DNA of 5,493 bases from CAYJFX01 sp964370315. Its GTDB lineage: Bacteria > Spirochaetota > Spirochaetia > Treponematales > Treponemataceae. The notes beneath the pieces were generated by a model. It saw nothing but the letters and a program-made list of their open reading frames with translations. It was not told where the DNA came from and ran no database searches. The position numbers were made by a program, and so were the translations under genes. Where the stretch lies: the NCBI GenBank assembly GCA_964370315.1, contig CAYJIS010000075.1, positions 1 to 5,493 of the forward strand, written 5' to 3'. Each line of letters begins with the position of its first letter. Position 1 is the first letter of the stretch. Positions 1 to 5,493 of the stretch are shown in pieces.

Positions 1-1
1 C

Positions 2-1525
2 TATCGTATTCTTATATTAACAGGCCCTAATACGGGTGGAAAAACAGTAACCCTAAAAACAATTGCGCTTTTTTCTATGCTTAATCAAAGTGGATTTCCC
101 ATTTTGGCAAACGAAGGGAGCCGCCTGCCATTTTTTACATCAATTTTTGCGGACATTGGCGATGAGCAAAGTTTAGATAACTCGCTTTCTACTTTTAGTG
201 CTCATATGAAAAATTTAGGTGAAATGACAGATAGGGCAAATGACTCAAGTTTGCTTTTGCTCGATGAGCTTGGGAGCGGTACTGACCCACAAGAAGGGGC
301 TGCAATTTCAATGGCAATTCTCGATAATCTTATAGAAAAAAATGCCTTTGCCCTTGTTACCACTCATCAAGGTGTATTAAAAAATTACGGCTACACGCAT
401 CCAACGTGCATAAATGCTTCTGTTGAGTTTAATGAGCAAACGCTTAGACCAACGTATCGAGTGTTAATGGGTGTTCCAGGAGAGAGTCATGCTTTAGACA
501 TTGCCCAAAAAAGTGGTCTTTCTGAAACCATTGTTAGAAAAGCTCAAAGTTATATGGAAAGTGGTCAAGCCGATGTTTCTGCTCTTATTAAAGGATTAAA
601 CGAAAAGTATGAAGAGCTTTCACGAACAGAAATTGATTTTAAGAAAAAAGAAAAGTATATACACGATAAGTTTAGAAAGGTTGACTTAAAAGAGTTAAAG
701 CTTCGCCAAAAAGAACTTGAACTACAAGAACAAGGGTATAGAAAAAGCAAGACCTTTTTAGATGAAAATAGAAAAATGCTTGAAAACTTGGTAAGAGAAC
801 TTAGAGAAGGGGAAATTACAAGAGAAAAAACGCTTAAGGTAAAAGAATTCATAGAAGAAATGACGCAAGGAATAAAAGATGAGCAAAAAAACATGGAAGA
901 GGGACAAGAAGCATTGCTTACTTTGCGTAAAGAGTACGATGAAAATTTTTTTGAAGAGCAAGAAGATCGTTCCGGAACGAAAAGGAAAAAAAACTCTTCA
1001 AATATAAAACAACCTACACGAACAAAGGTTACAGGAGAGACAATTGTTTTTGAAAAAGGTATGAATGTGTGGGTTGGAGCCTCTCGACAGCAAGGTGTTA
1101 TTGTTGATAAAGCGAGAAAGGGTAGTTATTTTGTTCAAGTTGGAAGTCTTAGGCTAACGGTAAAAGAATCAGATCTTCAAATAGCTCCCCAAACTCAAAT
1201 AAAGAGTCCTTCTGTTATTGTTGAGATGGAAAGTTCTGGAAGTATTCAGGGTGGGACAAGTAAAGGTGTTAAAGATACAGAAAAACCAAAATTTGAATTA
1301 CGCTTATTAGGGATGAGAAGAGAAGAGGCCCTTAAAGCATTGGACCGACAACTTGATTTGTGTGCACTCTATGATCTTACCACTTTTTCTATTATACATG
1401 GCACTGGTAACGGCGTACTACAAGAAGCGGTTAAAGAATACTTGTCAGGCCTTGGTGGTATAGAGTTTCACTTTGCGCGTCCAGAAGACGGTGGTACTGG
1501 GAAAACCTATGTAACACTACGTTAA
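2..1525 (+). CDS. mutS2: MutS2 family ATPase, 5'-truncated by the window edge (KOW and Smr domains present)
   Basis: MutS2 is a homodimeric ABC-type ATPase. It has been linked to suppression of recombination and, in Bacillus (also called RqcU), to splitting collided ribosomes. The frame is open from base 2, giving 507 visible residues; the ATG at 77 lies inside the ATPase domain and is not the start. In visible numbering: Walker A GPNTGGKT at 8-15, MutS-type signature STFSAHM from 63, Walker B LLLLDE ending D88-E89 followed by LGSGTDP, and the switch histidine H122 in TTHQG. GVPGESHALDIA follows near 157, then a charged coiled coil (about 190-315), a KOW-like domain (about 349-393, ending VQVGSLRLTVKESDL) and a C-terminal Smr domain (431-507) with HGTGNGVL at 466-473. 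Roughly 320 N-terminal residues should lie upstream. The linkers around the KOW domain look long, and the Smr LDLRG motif is degenerate (LRLLG, 433-437). No clear terminator follows the stop. Confidence 0.95.
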   Translation, partial: YRILILTGPNTGGKTVTLKTIALFSMLNQSGFPILANEGSRLPFFTSIFADIGDEQSLDNSLSTFSAHMKNLGEMTDRANDSSLLLLDELGSGTDPQEGAAISMAILDNLIEKNAFALVTTHQGVLKNYGYTHPTCINASVEFNEQTLRPTYRVLMGVPGESHALDIAQKSGLSETIVRKAQSYMESGQADVSALIKGLNEKYEELSRTEIDFKKKEKYIHDKFRKVDLKELKLRQKELELQEQGYRKSKTFLDENRKMLENLVRELREGEITREKTLKVKEFIEEMTQGIKDEQKNMEEGQEALLTLRKEYDENFFEEQEDRSGTKRKKNSSNIKQPTRTKVTGETIVFEKGMNVWVGASRQQGVIVDKARKGSYFVQVGSLRLTVKESDLQIAPQTQIKSPSVIVEMESSGSIQGGTSKGVKDTEKPKFELRLLGMRREEALKALDRQLDLCALYDLTTFSIIHGTGNGVLQEAVKEYLSGLGGIEFHFARPEDGGTGKTYVTLR

Positions 1526-1623
1526 TTAATAATAGCTTTAATAGAACGAGAACATAAAATGAGGGAGATACGAATAAGTGACAAAAAAGCACGTTTTTAA
1601 AAGAATAGTGACTGTATTCCTTT

Positions 1624-1641
1624 TGTACCATCCATGGTACA
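1624..1641. repeat. Perfect 8-bp inverted repeat with 2-bp centre
   Basis: TGTACCAT, two C's, then ATGGTACA form a perfect dyad between mutS2 and argR. No T-run follows on either strand, so it does not look like an intrinsic terminator. A two-base loop is too small for RNA, so a DNA-binding dimer site is the more natural reading. It lies 46 bases upstream of the argR -35 hexamer, where an activator or second repressor could bind. It also overlaps the end of a 23-codon reading frame. No regulator is assigned. Confidence 0.4.
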
Positions 1642-1666
1642 GAGTATAAAGCCAATGTAAATTTTC

Positions 1667-1680
1667 GATATTTTTATATC
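1667..1680. repeat. AT-rich dyad upstream of the argR promoter, possible degenerate ARG half-sites
   Basis: GATAT, four T's, then ATATC form a perfect 5-bp dyad centred at 1673.5. The central AT-WWWW-AT core matches that of an ARG box, but the diagnostic TG and CA bases are absent. Its centre is 32 bp from the good ARG box downstream, whereas classical tandem ARG boxes are about 21 bp apart centre to centre. It may be an auxiliary site or chance in AT-rich DNA. Confidence 0.2.
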
Positions 1681-1687
1681 TTTACCA

Positions 1688-1716
1688 TTGACAATTTTTG
1701 TATTTTTATGCATCAT
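1688..1716 (+). promoter_or_regulatory. Putative sigma70-type promoter of argR
   Basis: The -35 hexamer TTGACA (1688-1693) matches the consensus fully. After 17 bp comes CATCAT (1711-1716), matching TATAAT at four of six positions. Transcription would start near 1723, giving a leader of about 40 bases before the argR ATG. The ARG box at 1697-1714 fills the spacer and enters the -10, so a bound ArgR hexamer should block RNA polymerase. The weak point is the -10 hexamer. Confidence 0.6.
1697..1714. promoter_or_regulatory. ARG box (ArgR operator) overlapping the argR promoter
   Basis: The 18 bases TTTGTATTTTTATGCATC match the ARG-box consensus TNTGNATWWWWATNCANA at 13 of 14 specified positions; only the last A is a C. 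Both diagnostic parts, TG-N-AT on the left and AT-N-CA on the right, are intact around a four-base AT core. The site lies between the -35 and -10 elements and directly upstream of an ArgR-family gene, as expected for autorepression. A second box at the usual 3-bp spacing was sought on both sides; only poor matches were found, so this looks like a single-box operator. Confidence 0.65.
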
Positions 1717-1752
1717 TTAAGTAGAAAATGTAATAATATAGAAAACTTCAAT

Positions 1753-1759
1753 GGGGAAG
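1753..1759 (+). promoter_or_regulatory. Ribosome binding site of argR
   Basis: GGGGAAG precedes the ATG at 1764 by four bases and fixes that start. The nearby ATG at 1751 is in another frame and overlaps the Shine-Dalgarno sequence itself. Confidence 0.6.
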
Positions 1760-1763
1760 AACA

Positions 1764-2237
1764 ATGAAAGAACGCCAAAGTCGATTAAAAATTATTAGGA
1801 AGCTTATTAAAAACAATCAAATAGAATCACAAGAAAGCTTGCTTTCGGCACTTCAAGAAGAAGGTTTTGCAGTAACCCAAGCAACACTTTCGAGAGACTT
1901 AAAGTTATTAAAGGTTGGAAAACTCTCTGATGGGAAAAATGGCTATATATATGTTCTTCCTGGTGATGATGAGCGCGGAGAAAATGATAAAAGCTTGGCG
2001 CAAGATTTTTTGCGGGGTTACATTTCAATAGACTACTCTGGTAACATGGTTGTTATTAAAACCTACTCTGGGTATTCTGATGTTGTTGCTGTTGCCCTTG
2101 ATACACTTGCAATGGATGAGCTTTTAGGAACAATCGCTGGGGGTGATACTTGTGTGTTTGCTTGTCTTAGAGAAGGCGTAACTGGTGAGCAGTTTTTGGA
2201 TTCTTTAAAAAAGAAGATTCCAGATATTGACGAATAA
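1764..2237 (+). CDS. argR: ArgR/AhrC-family transcriptional regulator
   Basis: Family members are hexameric repressors or activators that use arginine as co-effector to control arginine synthesis or catabolism. The 157-residue length is normal. Residues 1-66 form the winged helix-turn-helix, with the recognition-helix signature TQATLSRDLK at 38-47, including the Ser-Arg pair (43-44) that contacts DNA in this family. Residues 85-157 form the oligomerisation and effector domain: MVVIKTYSGYSD at 95-106, LD at 112-113, and GTIAGGDT at 122-129, where the family usually has GTIAGDDT. Thus the first of the two conserved aspartates (E. coli D128) is Gly127, and the position of E. coli Gln106 is Asp106. 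D113 and the second aspartate (D128 here) are kept. DNA binding looks intact, but effector specificity may differ. The gene is probably autoregulated through the ARG box at 1697-1714. No arginine pathway gene lies nearby, so its targets are unknown. Family assignment is firm; the ligand is not. Confidence 0.93.
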   Translation: MKERQSRLKIIRKLIKNNQIESQESLLSALQEEGFAVTQATLSRDLKLLKVGKLSDGKNGYIYVLPGDDERGENDKSLAQDFLRGYISIDYSGNMVVIKTYSGYSDVVAVALDTLAMDELLGTIAGGDTCVFACLREGVTGEQFLDSLKKKIPDIDE

Positions 2238-2261
2238 TCAAAAACCAATTCATTCATATGT

Positions 2262-2290
2262 GGCTTTGTCTTCTAAATAGAGACATAGCC
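2262..2290 (+). terminator. Imperfect hairpin after argR, candidate terminator
   Basis: GGCTTTGTCT (2262-2271) can pair with AGACATAGCC (2281-2290) as a 10-bp stem with one T-T mismatch and a nine-base loop, 24 bases after the argR stop. Only three T's follow directly; a seven-T run comes later at 2304-2311. It may therefore be a weak terminator or an mRNA-stabilising stem. The position fits the end of the argR unit. Confidence 0.45.
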
Positions 2291-2334
2291 TTTGAGATAA
2301 ATCATTTTTTTATTATTTATATTTAAAATTGCAC

Positions 2335-2446
2335 AAGGGGGCGTAATGGCGGCAAGGCCGTCGACCGCAGGACGCGTTCGAGGACGATGGAGCGATGAGC
2401 GCAACCATGCAGCACCCGACCTGAGCGAAGCGAGGGGTGTGCCCTT
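2335..2446. repeat. GC-rich, multi-hairpin intergenic element (candidate dispersed repeat or structured RNA)
   Basis: Bases 2331-2444 hold 77 G+C of 114 (68%), against AT-rich flanks, and carry no convincing gene. Hand folding gives a closing stem AAGGG (2335-2339) with CCCTT (2442-2446) around three consecutive hairpins. They are 2361-2381 (TCGA/TCGA plus CGC/GCG, loop AGGAC), 2387-2408 (ATGG/CCAT plus GCG/CGC, loop ATGAG) and 2413-2439 (CACCC/GGGTG plus inner CT/AG and GC/GC pairs). A small extra stem, CGG/CCG, is possible at 2350-2360. No target-site duplication or transposase is seen. Its composition and layout resemble short GC-rich repeats scattered between genes in low-GC genomes, possibly including other treponemes. 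That copy-number claim is inference from memory, not tested here. Either strand could be the functional one. Confidence 0.5.
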
Positions 2447-2478
2447 CTAAAACATCCTTTATTTTAATCCTAAAGAGC

Positions 2479-2506
2479 TTGAAAAAAAACACATTCATGG
2501 TATAAT
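2479..2506 (+). promoter_or_regulatory. Strong extended -10 promoter of the membrane operon
   Basis: TTGAAA (2479-2484) is followed after 16 bp by a perfect TATAAT (2501-2506). TGG sits directly upstream of the -10, giving the extended TGn-TATAAT form. Transcription would start near 2513 with a leader of about 50 bases. It lies just downstream of the GC-rich island and gives the two-gene operon its own start site, independent of argR. Confidence 0.75.
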
Positions 2507-2553
2507 GTTAGAAAGTAAAGAGAAATATACTTTTTTGCAAATTTTTTATTTAT

Positions 2554-2557
2554 AGGA
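2554..2557 (+). promoter_or_regulatory. Ribosome binding site deciding the 2564 start
   Basis: AGGA ends six bases before the ATG at 2564. A competing ATG at 2559 reads only three codons before a stop, which supports 2564 as the start. Confidence 0.6.
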
Positions 2558-2563
2558 TATGGT

Positions 2564-3091
2564 ATGTTAAGTTTAATTGCAAAGCTTTTAAAAGGGCTAA
2601 ATGACAATTCTCATCCAGGTGAAATTGCACACGCAGCCTCATGTGGGCTTCTTCTTGGGTTTATGCCTAAGGACAATTTGTTGTGGTATATTGTGTTTAT
2701 ACTATTTTTATTTTTGCGTATAAACAAGGGGGCCTTGTTATTGATGATATTAGCAGGAGCAGCTTTGGCATTATTTTTAGACCCCTTGTTTGACGTTATA
2801 GGATACAGTGTTTTAACTATTGACGCCATAGCTCCTTTTATGGCCATGTTTTTGAATATTCCCTTTATGGCTTTTACAAAAATTAACAATTCAATTGTTA
2901 TGGGCTCTGTTTTATTTTCACTTGTTGCTTATGTTCCAATGTATTTTCTTGCACGACTTTTTGTGCTTGCTTGGAGAAAGCATATTGCAGCCCGGATTGC
3001 AGAAAACAAGGCTGTAAAAGCCTTTTTACGATTCCCTATAGTAAACAAAATCTATGGGGCATACTCAAAATTGGAGTCTCTAAATGGCTAA
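2564..3091 (+). CDS. TIGR03546-like polytopic inner-membrane protein of unknown function
   Basis: This 175-residue protein matches my recollection of TIGR03546, an uncharacterised family usually encoded next to TIGR03545, as here. Its N-terminal part, with HPGEIAHAASCGLLLGFMPKDN at about 17-38, resembles the short HPxEIA...G...GFxP pattern of DUF2062-type membrane proteins; that link is inferred. Hydrophobic segments lie at about 22-34, 38-52, 56-73, 86-104 and 111-136, suggesting four or five membrane passes. A basic tail follows (WRKHIAARIAENKAVKAFLR, 137-156) and is probably cytoplasmic. There is no cleavable signal peptide. It has its own strong promoter and RBS. Its stop overlaps the next start by 8 bases, so the two proteins are probably made in fixed ratio and act together, perhaps as a membrane complex. 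No catalytic motif is visible. Confidence 0.85.
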   Translation: MLSLIAKLLKGLNDNSHPGEIAHAASCGLLLGFMPKDNLLWYIVFILFLFLRINKGALLLMILAGAALALFLDPLFDVIGYSVLTIDAIAPFMAMFLNIPFMAFTKINNSIVMGSVLFSLVAYVPMYFLARLFVLAWRKHIAARIAENKAVKAFLRFPIVNKIYGAYSKLESLNG

Positions 3092-5468
3092 AAAGAATGA
3101 ATCATTACCAAAAACAAAATCAGTTGCAACTACAGCTGCCAAATCGCCTAGCACGGCAAAGACTGCAGATACGAAAAAGAGTACTGCAACAACAAAGAAG
3201 GTTTCCCCAGCGGCTTCAAAATCTACCAAATCGGTTTCAAAGTCAGATCCTAAGGCAGGTTTGCTTTCAAAGGCCTCTTCTCCTTCAAAGGCATCTTCTT
3301 TAAAGTCTTCTACTCAGTCTAAAGTAGGTGCAAAGAGCTCAGCAGCCCCTGTAAGGAAATCCCCGGTTTCTAAGACTTCTACTGTTGCAGATAAACCCTC
3401 TTCTGCAGCGTTGTCAAAACCTGCCAAGGGTACGGGCATTTCTTTAGCAAATAGCAGAACTGGAGCAAAGGTTTCATCGACGTCTCCTTTACCTGTAAAG
3501 CCTGCTTTAAAGGCCGAGAAAAAAACAAAGCAAAAGAAAGAAAAAAAGCCAAAAAAACCAAAGGGAAGAATTAGAATTGTTCCCTTACTTATTGTTGGTG
3601 CTCTTATTGCCGCTTTGATTATTTTTGTAAACCTTTTTTTAAATACTATTATAAAAAATGGTATACAGACTGCTATGGAAAATGCCTTTGAGGCAAGGTG
3701 CGACATCTCTTATGTTGATGTAAGTTTTACTGGTGCTTCGTTTGAGGTAAGAAATCTTGCACAAGCCGATAAGTCAAAACCAATGCAAAATCTTTTTGAG
3801 TTTTCAAAAGTGAGTTTAAATTTTGATTTGACACAATTGTTGTTAGGACGTTTTGTTGTTGATGAAGTGAGTGTTGACGGGTTTAAAATTGGGACCGCGC
3901 GCAGCATTTCTGGTGAAATTCCAAGGATAATGAGAGAAAGCGAGCCAAAGTCTGACACTCAAGAAGGGAAGTTTGCCACAGCAATTGGAAGCACAAAATC
4001 TACTGTTAACGAGAATGCAAAGAATGTTATTGAGCAGGCTATTGAAACGTATAACCCAGAAAATATGATGTCCTCATATTTAGAAAAATTACAAGTTCCT
4101 ACTCTGATTGACTCTTCTGAGAAAGCAGTTGAAGAAATTACAGCTTATTGGGTTGACGCCGTTCCAGAACTCGAAAAATCAGGAGAAGATCTTTTTGATT
4201 CTGTTGAGGAAATTAGGACTTTGTTAGAAACAGACACCGTAGATGTAAGGGCCGTTACCAGTGGTATAGATTCAATTCAAAAGCTAGTTTCACAAGGGCA
4301 AGAATTGCAGGCTCAAATTGATGAAGTCAGTAATCGTCTAGAAAGCGATAGCACCACCATTGAAACTACAACGTCTGCAATACAACAGGCCATTGAAGCA
4401 GACCTTCAGCTTATTGAAAATGAAATCGAACAAATTGCATCGTTTTCGTTTTCTGATGCTCAAGGCTTGGTAGGTTCAACCATTGAAGGGTTTTTTATTG
4501 GTATTTTAGGAGACTATTACCCGCTAGTACAAAAGGGTTTAAGTGTTCTTTCTAATGTCAAGGCAGATGCCCAAGAGTCAAAGCGTGAAGAAGAGAAAAA
4601 GGCTCTTGCAAGAATGCACGGAAGAACAGTATATTTTAATGCTGAAATGCCGAGCTTTTTAGTGCGAAACGTTACTTTTTCAGGGTCTGATTCAGACGGT
4701 TGGTTGTCTGTTGAAGGATTCGCCCAAGATATTTCAAATAATCCTGACTTGTTAGGAAGACCTGCGGTTTCAAATTTTGCTTTATCTCTTGCGGAATTTT
4801 CTGGAGAGCTTGATATGGTTGTCGATTTGAGAACAGAAATTGAAAGCTATCCTGTTGAAGCCGTTTTTAATGGCTCTGGATTTGATACAAGCTTTTTAAA
4901 TAATTCAAGCACCATTGGGATTCCTAGTGTTGGAGGGGATGCAAGTGTAACAGCAGGAGCCAAATTTACGTTAGATGGAGAGTTTGATACGGTTGCAAAT
5001 TTCAATTTTAGTCCAGCCCTTCTTTCTACCGTTGAGTTCGAGCCATCTTCTGTGTACGAAATATACACAGAAATATTAACATCAATTCAAGAATTTTATG
5101 TGCAAAGCACTATTGCGTATTCTCTTGAGGAAGGGATAGATATTGGGCTTGATACAGATGTTGATAAGCAAATCACAGATGGTTTAGCTTCTGCTTTGAA
5201 TGGTGAAATCGATGCTCTAAAAGAAAGCTTAAAAAGTGAAGCACAATCATACTTAGACGATCAAACTGATGGATTTATGTCAAGTGTTTTAGATTTTGGC
5301 AATTATAGAGATTCTGTTCTTGATCTACAAAATGGATTAGATGGCTTTGATTCAGAAATGGATTCATTAAAAAAGGAACTTGAAGATCGACTAAAATCTC
5401 AAGCTGCAGATGCAATTCAAAACAGTGCCGGCGGCGGTGCATCAGATTTGATAAATAACTTTTTTTAG
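3084..5468 (+). CDS. TIGR03545-like, AsmA-resembling envelope protein with a Lys/Ser/Ala-rich N-terminal tail
   Basis: This 794-residue protein is an uncharacterised partner of the preceding gene. GGAG at 3073-3076, seven bases before the ATG, and the 8-base overlap support the start and translational coupling. Residues 1-163 are low-complexity Lys/Ser/Ala/Thr/Pro with 37 lysines and only six acidic residues in the first 160, ending in a K-rich run (143-160). One membrane helix follows (about 165-190), so by the positive-inside rule the tail is cytoplasmic and the rest extracytoplasmic. Residues 205-280 (SFTGASFEVRNLA, then FEFSKVSLNFDLTQLLLGRFVVDEVSVDGFKIGTARS) look like the start of an AsmA-type domain and fit TIGR03545. 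Helical, coiled-coil-prone stretches lie at about 340-510 and 695-785, flanking a beta-rich part (about 515-690). There is no catalytic signature and no lipobox. A structural or lipid-transfer bridge across the periplasm is plausible but inferred. The basic tail is an oddity I do not associate with the family. The stop is TAG; only 25 bases follow, too few to judge a terminator. Confidence 0.85.
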   Translation: MAKKNESLPKTKSVATTAAKSPSTAKTADTKKSTATTKKVSPAASKSTKSVSKSDPKAGLLSKASSPSKASSLKSSTQSKVGAKSSAAPVRKSPVSKTSTVADKPSSAALSKPAKGTGISLANSRTGAKVSSTSPLPVKPALKAEKKTKQKKEKKPKKPKGRIRIVPLLIVGALIAALIIFVNLFLNTIIKNGIQTAMENAFEARCDISYVDVSFTGASFEVRNLAQADKSKPMQNLFEFSKVSLNFDLTQLLLGRFVVDEVSVDGFKIGTARSISGEIPRIMRESEPKSDTQEGKFATAIGSTKSTVNENAKNVIEQAIETYNPENMMSSYLEKLQVPTLIDSSEKAVEEITAYWVDAVPELEKSGEDLFDSVEEIRTLLETDTVDVRAVTSGIDSIQKLVSQGQELQAQIDEVSNRLESDSTTIETTTSAIQQAIEADLQLIENEIEQIASFSFSDAQGLVGSTIEGFFIGILGDYYPLVQKGLSVLSNVKADAQESKREEEKKALARMHGRTVYFNAEMPSFLVRNVTFSGSDSDGWLSVEGFAQDISNNPDLLGRPAVSNFALSLAEFSGELDMVVDLRTEIESYPVEAVFNGSGFDTSFLNNSSTIGIPSVGGDASVTAGAKFTLDGEFDTVANFNFSPALLSTVEFEPSSVYEIYTEILTSIQEFYVQSTIAYSLEEGIDIGLDTDVDKQITDGLASALNGEIDALKESLKSEAQSYLDDQTDGFMSSVLDFGNYRDSVLDLQNGLDGFDSEMDSLKKELEDRLKSQAADAIQNSAGGGASDLINNFF
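3267..3302 (+). repeat. Two imperfect 18-bp tandem units in the basic tail
   Basis: Units 3267-3284 and 3285-3302 encode SKASSP and SKASSL. They differ only at 3276 (C/A) and in the last codon. This in-frame duplication suggests the basic tail grows or shrinks by slippage, so its length may vary between strains. Confidence 0.5.
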
Positions 5469-5493
5469 AAATAAAGGCTTAGAAATAGTTTCT

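Noticed and set aside
565..894. Minus-strand reading frame of 109 codons within mutS2
   Set aside because: It is a shadow of the Lys/Glu-rich coiled coil; its Ser/Phe-rich product is the expected antisense of AAA/GAA codons.
1625..1640. Intrinsic terminator for mutS2
   Set aside because: The dyad has almost no loop and is not followed by T's; the next bases are AGAGTATAAA.
2331..2446. tRNA or other standard RNA gene in the GC-rich island
   Set aside because: There is no 7-bp acceptor stem with T-arm GTTC motif and no CCA-ready end, and the fold does not match a standard RNA I know.
2331..2446. Insertion sequence or MITE
   Set aside because: I found no terminal inverted repeats beyond the five-pair closing stem and no convincing target-site duplication in the AT-rich flanks.
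2313..2498. Minus-strand reading frame of 61 codons across the GC-rich island
   Set aside because: Its open length comes from the stop-poor GC-rich element, no Shine-Dalgarno sequence precedes its ATG, and it overlaps the promoter at 2479-2506. The product has no recognisable domain.
2971..3303. Plus-strand reading frame of 110 codons spanning the gene junction
   Set aside because: It overlaps the ends of two well-supported genes in another frame and encodes a Gln/Arg/Leu-rich out-of-frame reading of the tail, with no fitting RBS.
3314..3706. Minus-strand reading frame of 130 codons opposite the basic tail
   Set aside because: It is antisense to the Lys/Ser-rich coding region, where AAG/TCT-type codons leave few stops on the other strand. 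Its Phe-rich product mirrors that composition.

Overview
The window is AT-rich, and its four genes all lie on the + strand. It reads as chromosomal DNA of a spirochaete, most likely Treponema or a close relative. The main reason is the adjacent pair at 2564-5468, which I recognise as uncharacterised families TIGR03546 and TIGR03545. These usually sit side by side and are familiar from Treponema. The assignment is from memory of the families, not from a search. I see no insertion sequence, phage gene, CRISPR array, tRNA or rRNA.

Layout. (1) 2-1525: the C-terminal two thirds of MutS2, from the Walker A motif through coiled coil, KOW and Smr domains; its 5' end lies outside the window. (2) 1526-1763: a 238-base gap with two dyad sequences, a sigma70-type promoter and, inside that promoter, a near-consensus ARG box. 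(3) 1764-2237: an ArgR-family repressor, apparently autoregulated, with changes at residues that bind arginine in E. coli ArgR. (4) 2238-2563: a hairpin that may end argR, then an island of about 112 bases with 68% G+C that can fold into three consecutive hairpins inside a closing stem, then a strong extended -10 promoter. (5) 2564-5468: a two-gene operon with an 8-base overlap. It encodes a 175-residue polytopic membrane protein and a 794-residue protein with a basic cytoplasmic tail, one membrane anchor and a large extracytoplasmic region resembling the AsmA type.

The genes fall into three independent units: ribosome rescue or DNA repair (mutS2), arginine-type regulation (argR), and an envelope operon of unknown function. 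The most interesting points are the altered ArgR effector pocket, the structured GC-rich island, and the membrane operon with its histone-H1-like tail. I infer that the operon works in the envelope, possibly in lipid transport or outer-membrane homeostasis; nothing in the sequence proves that.
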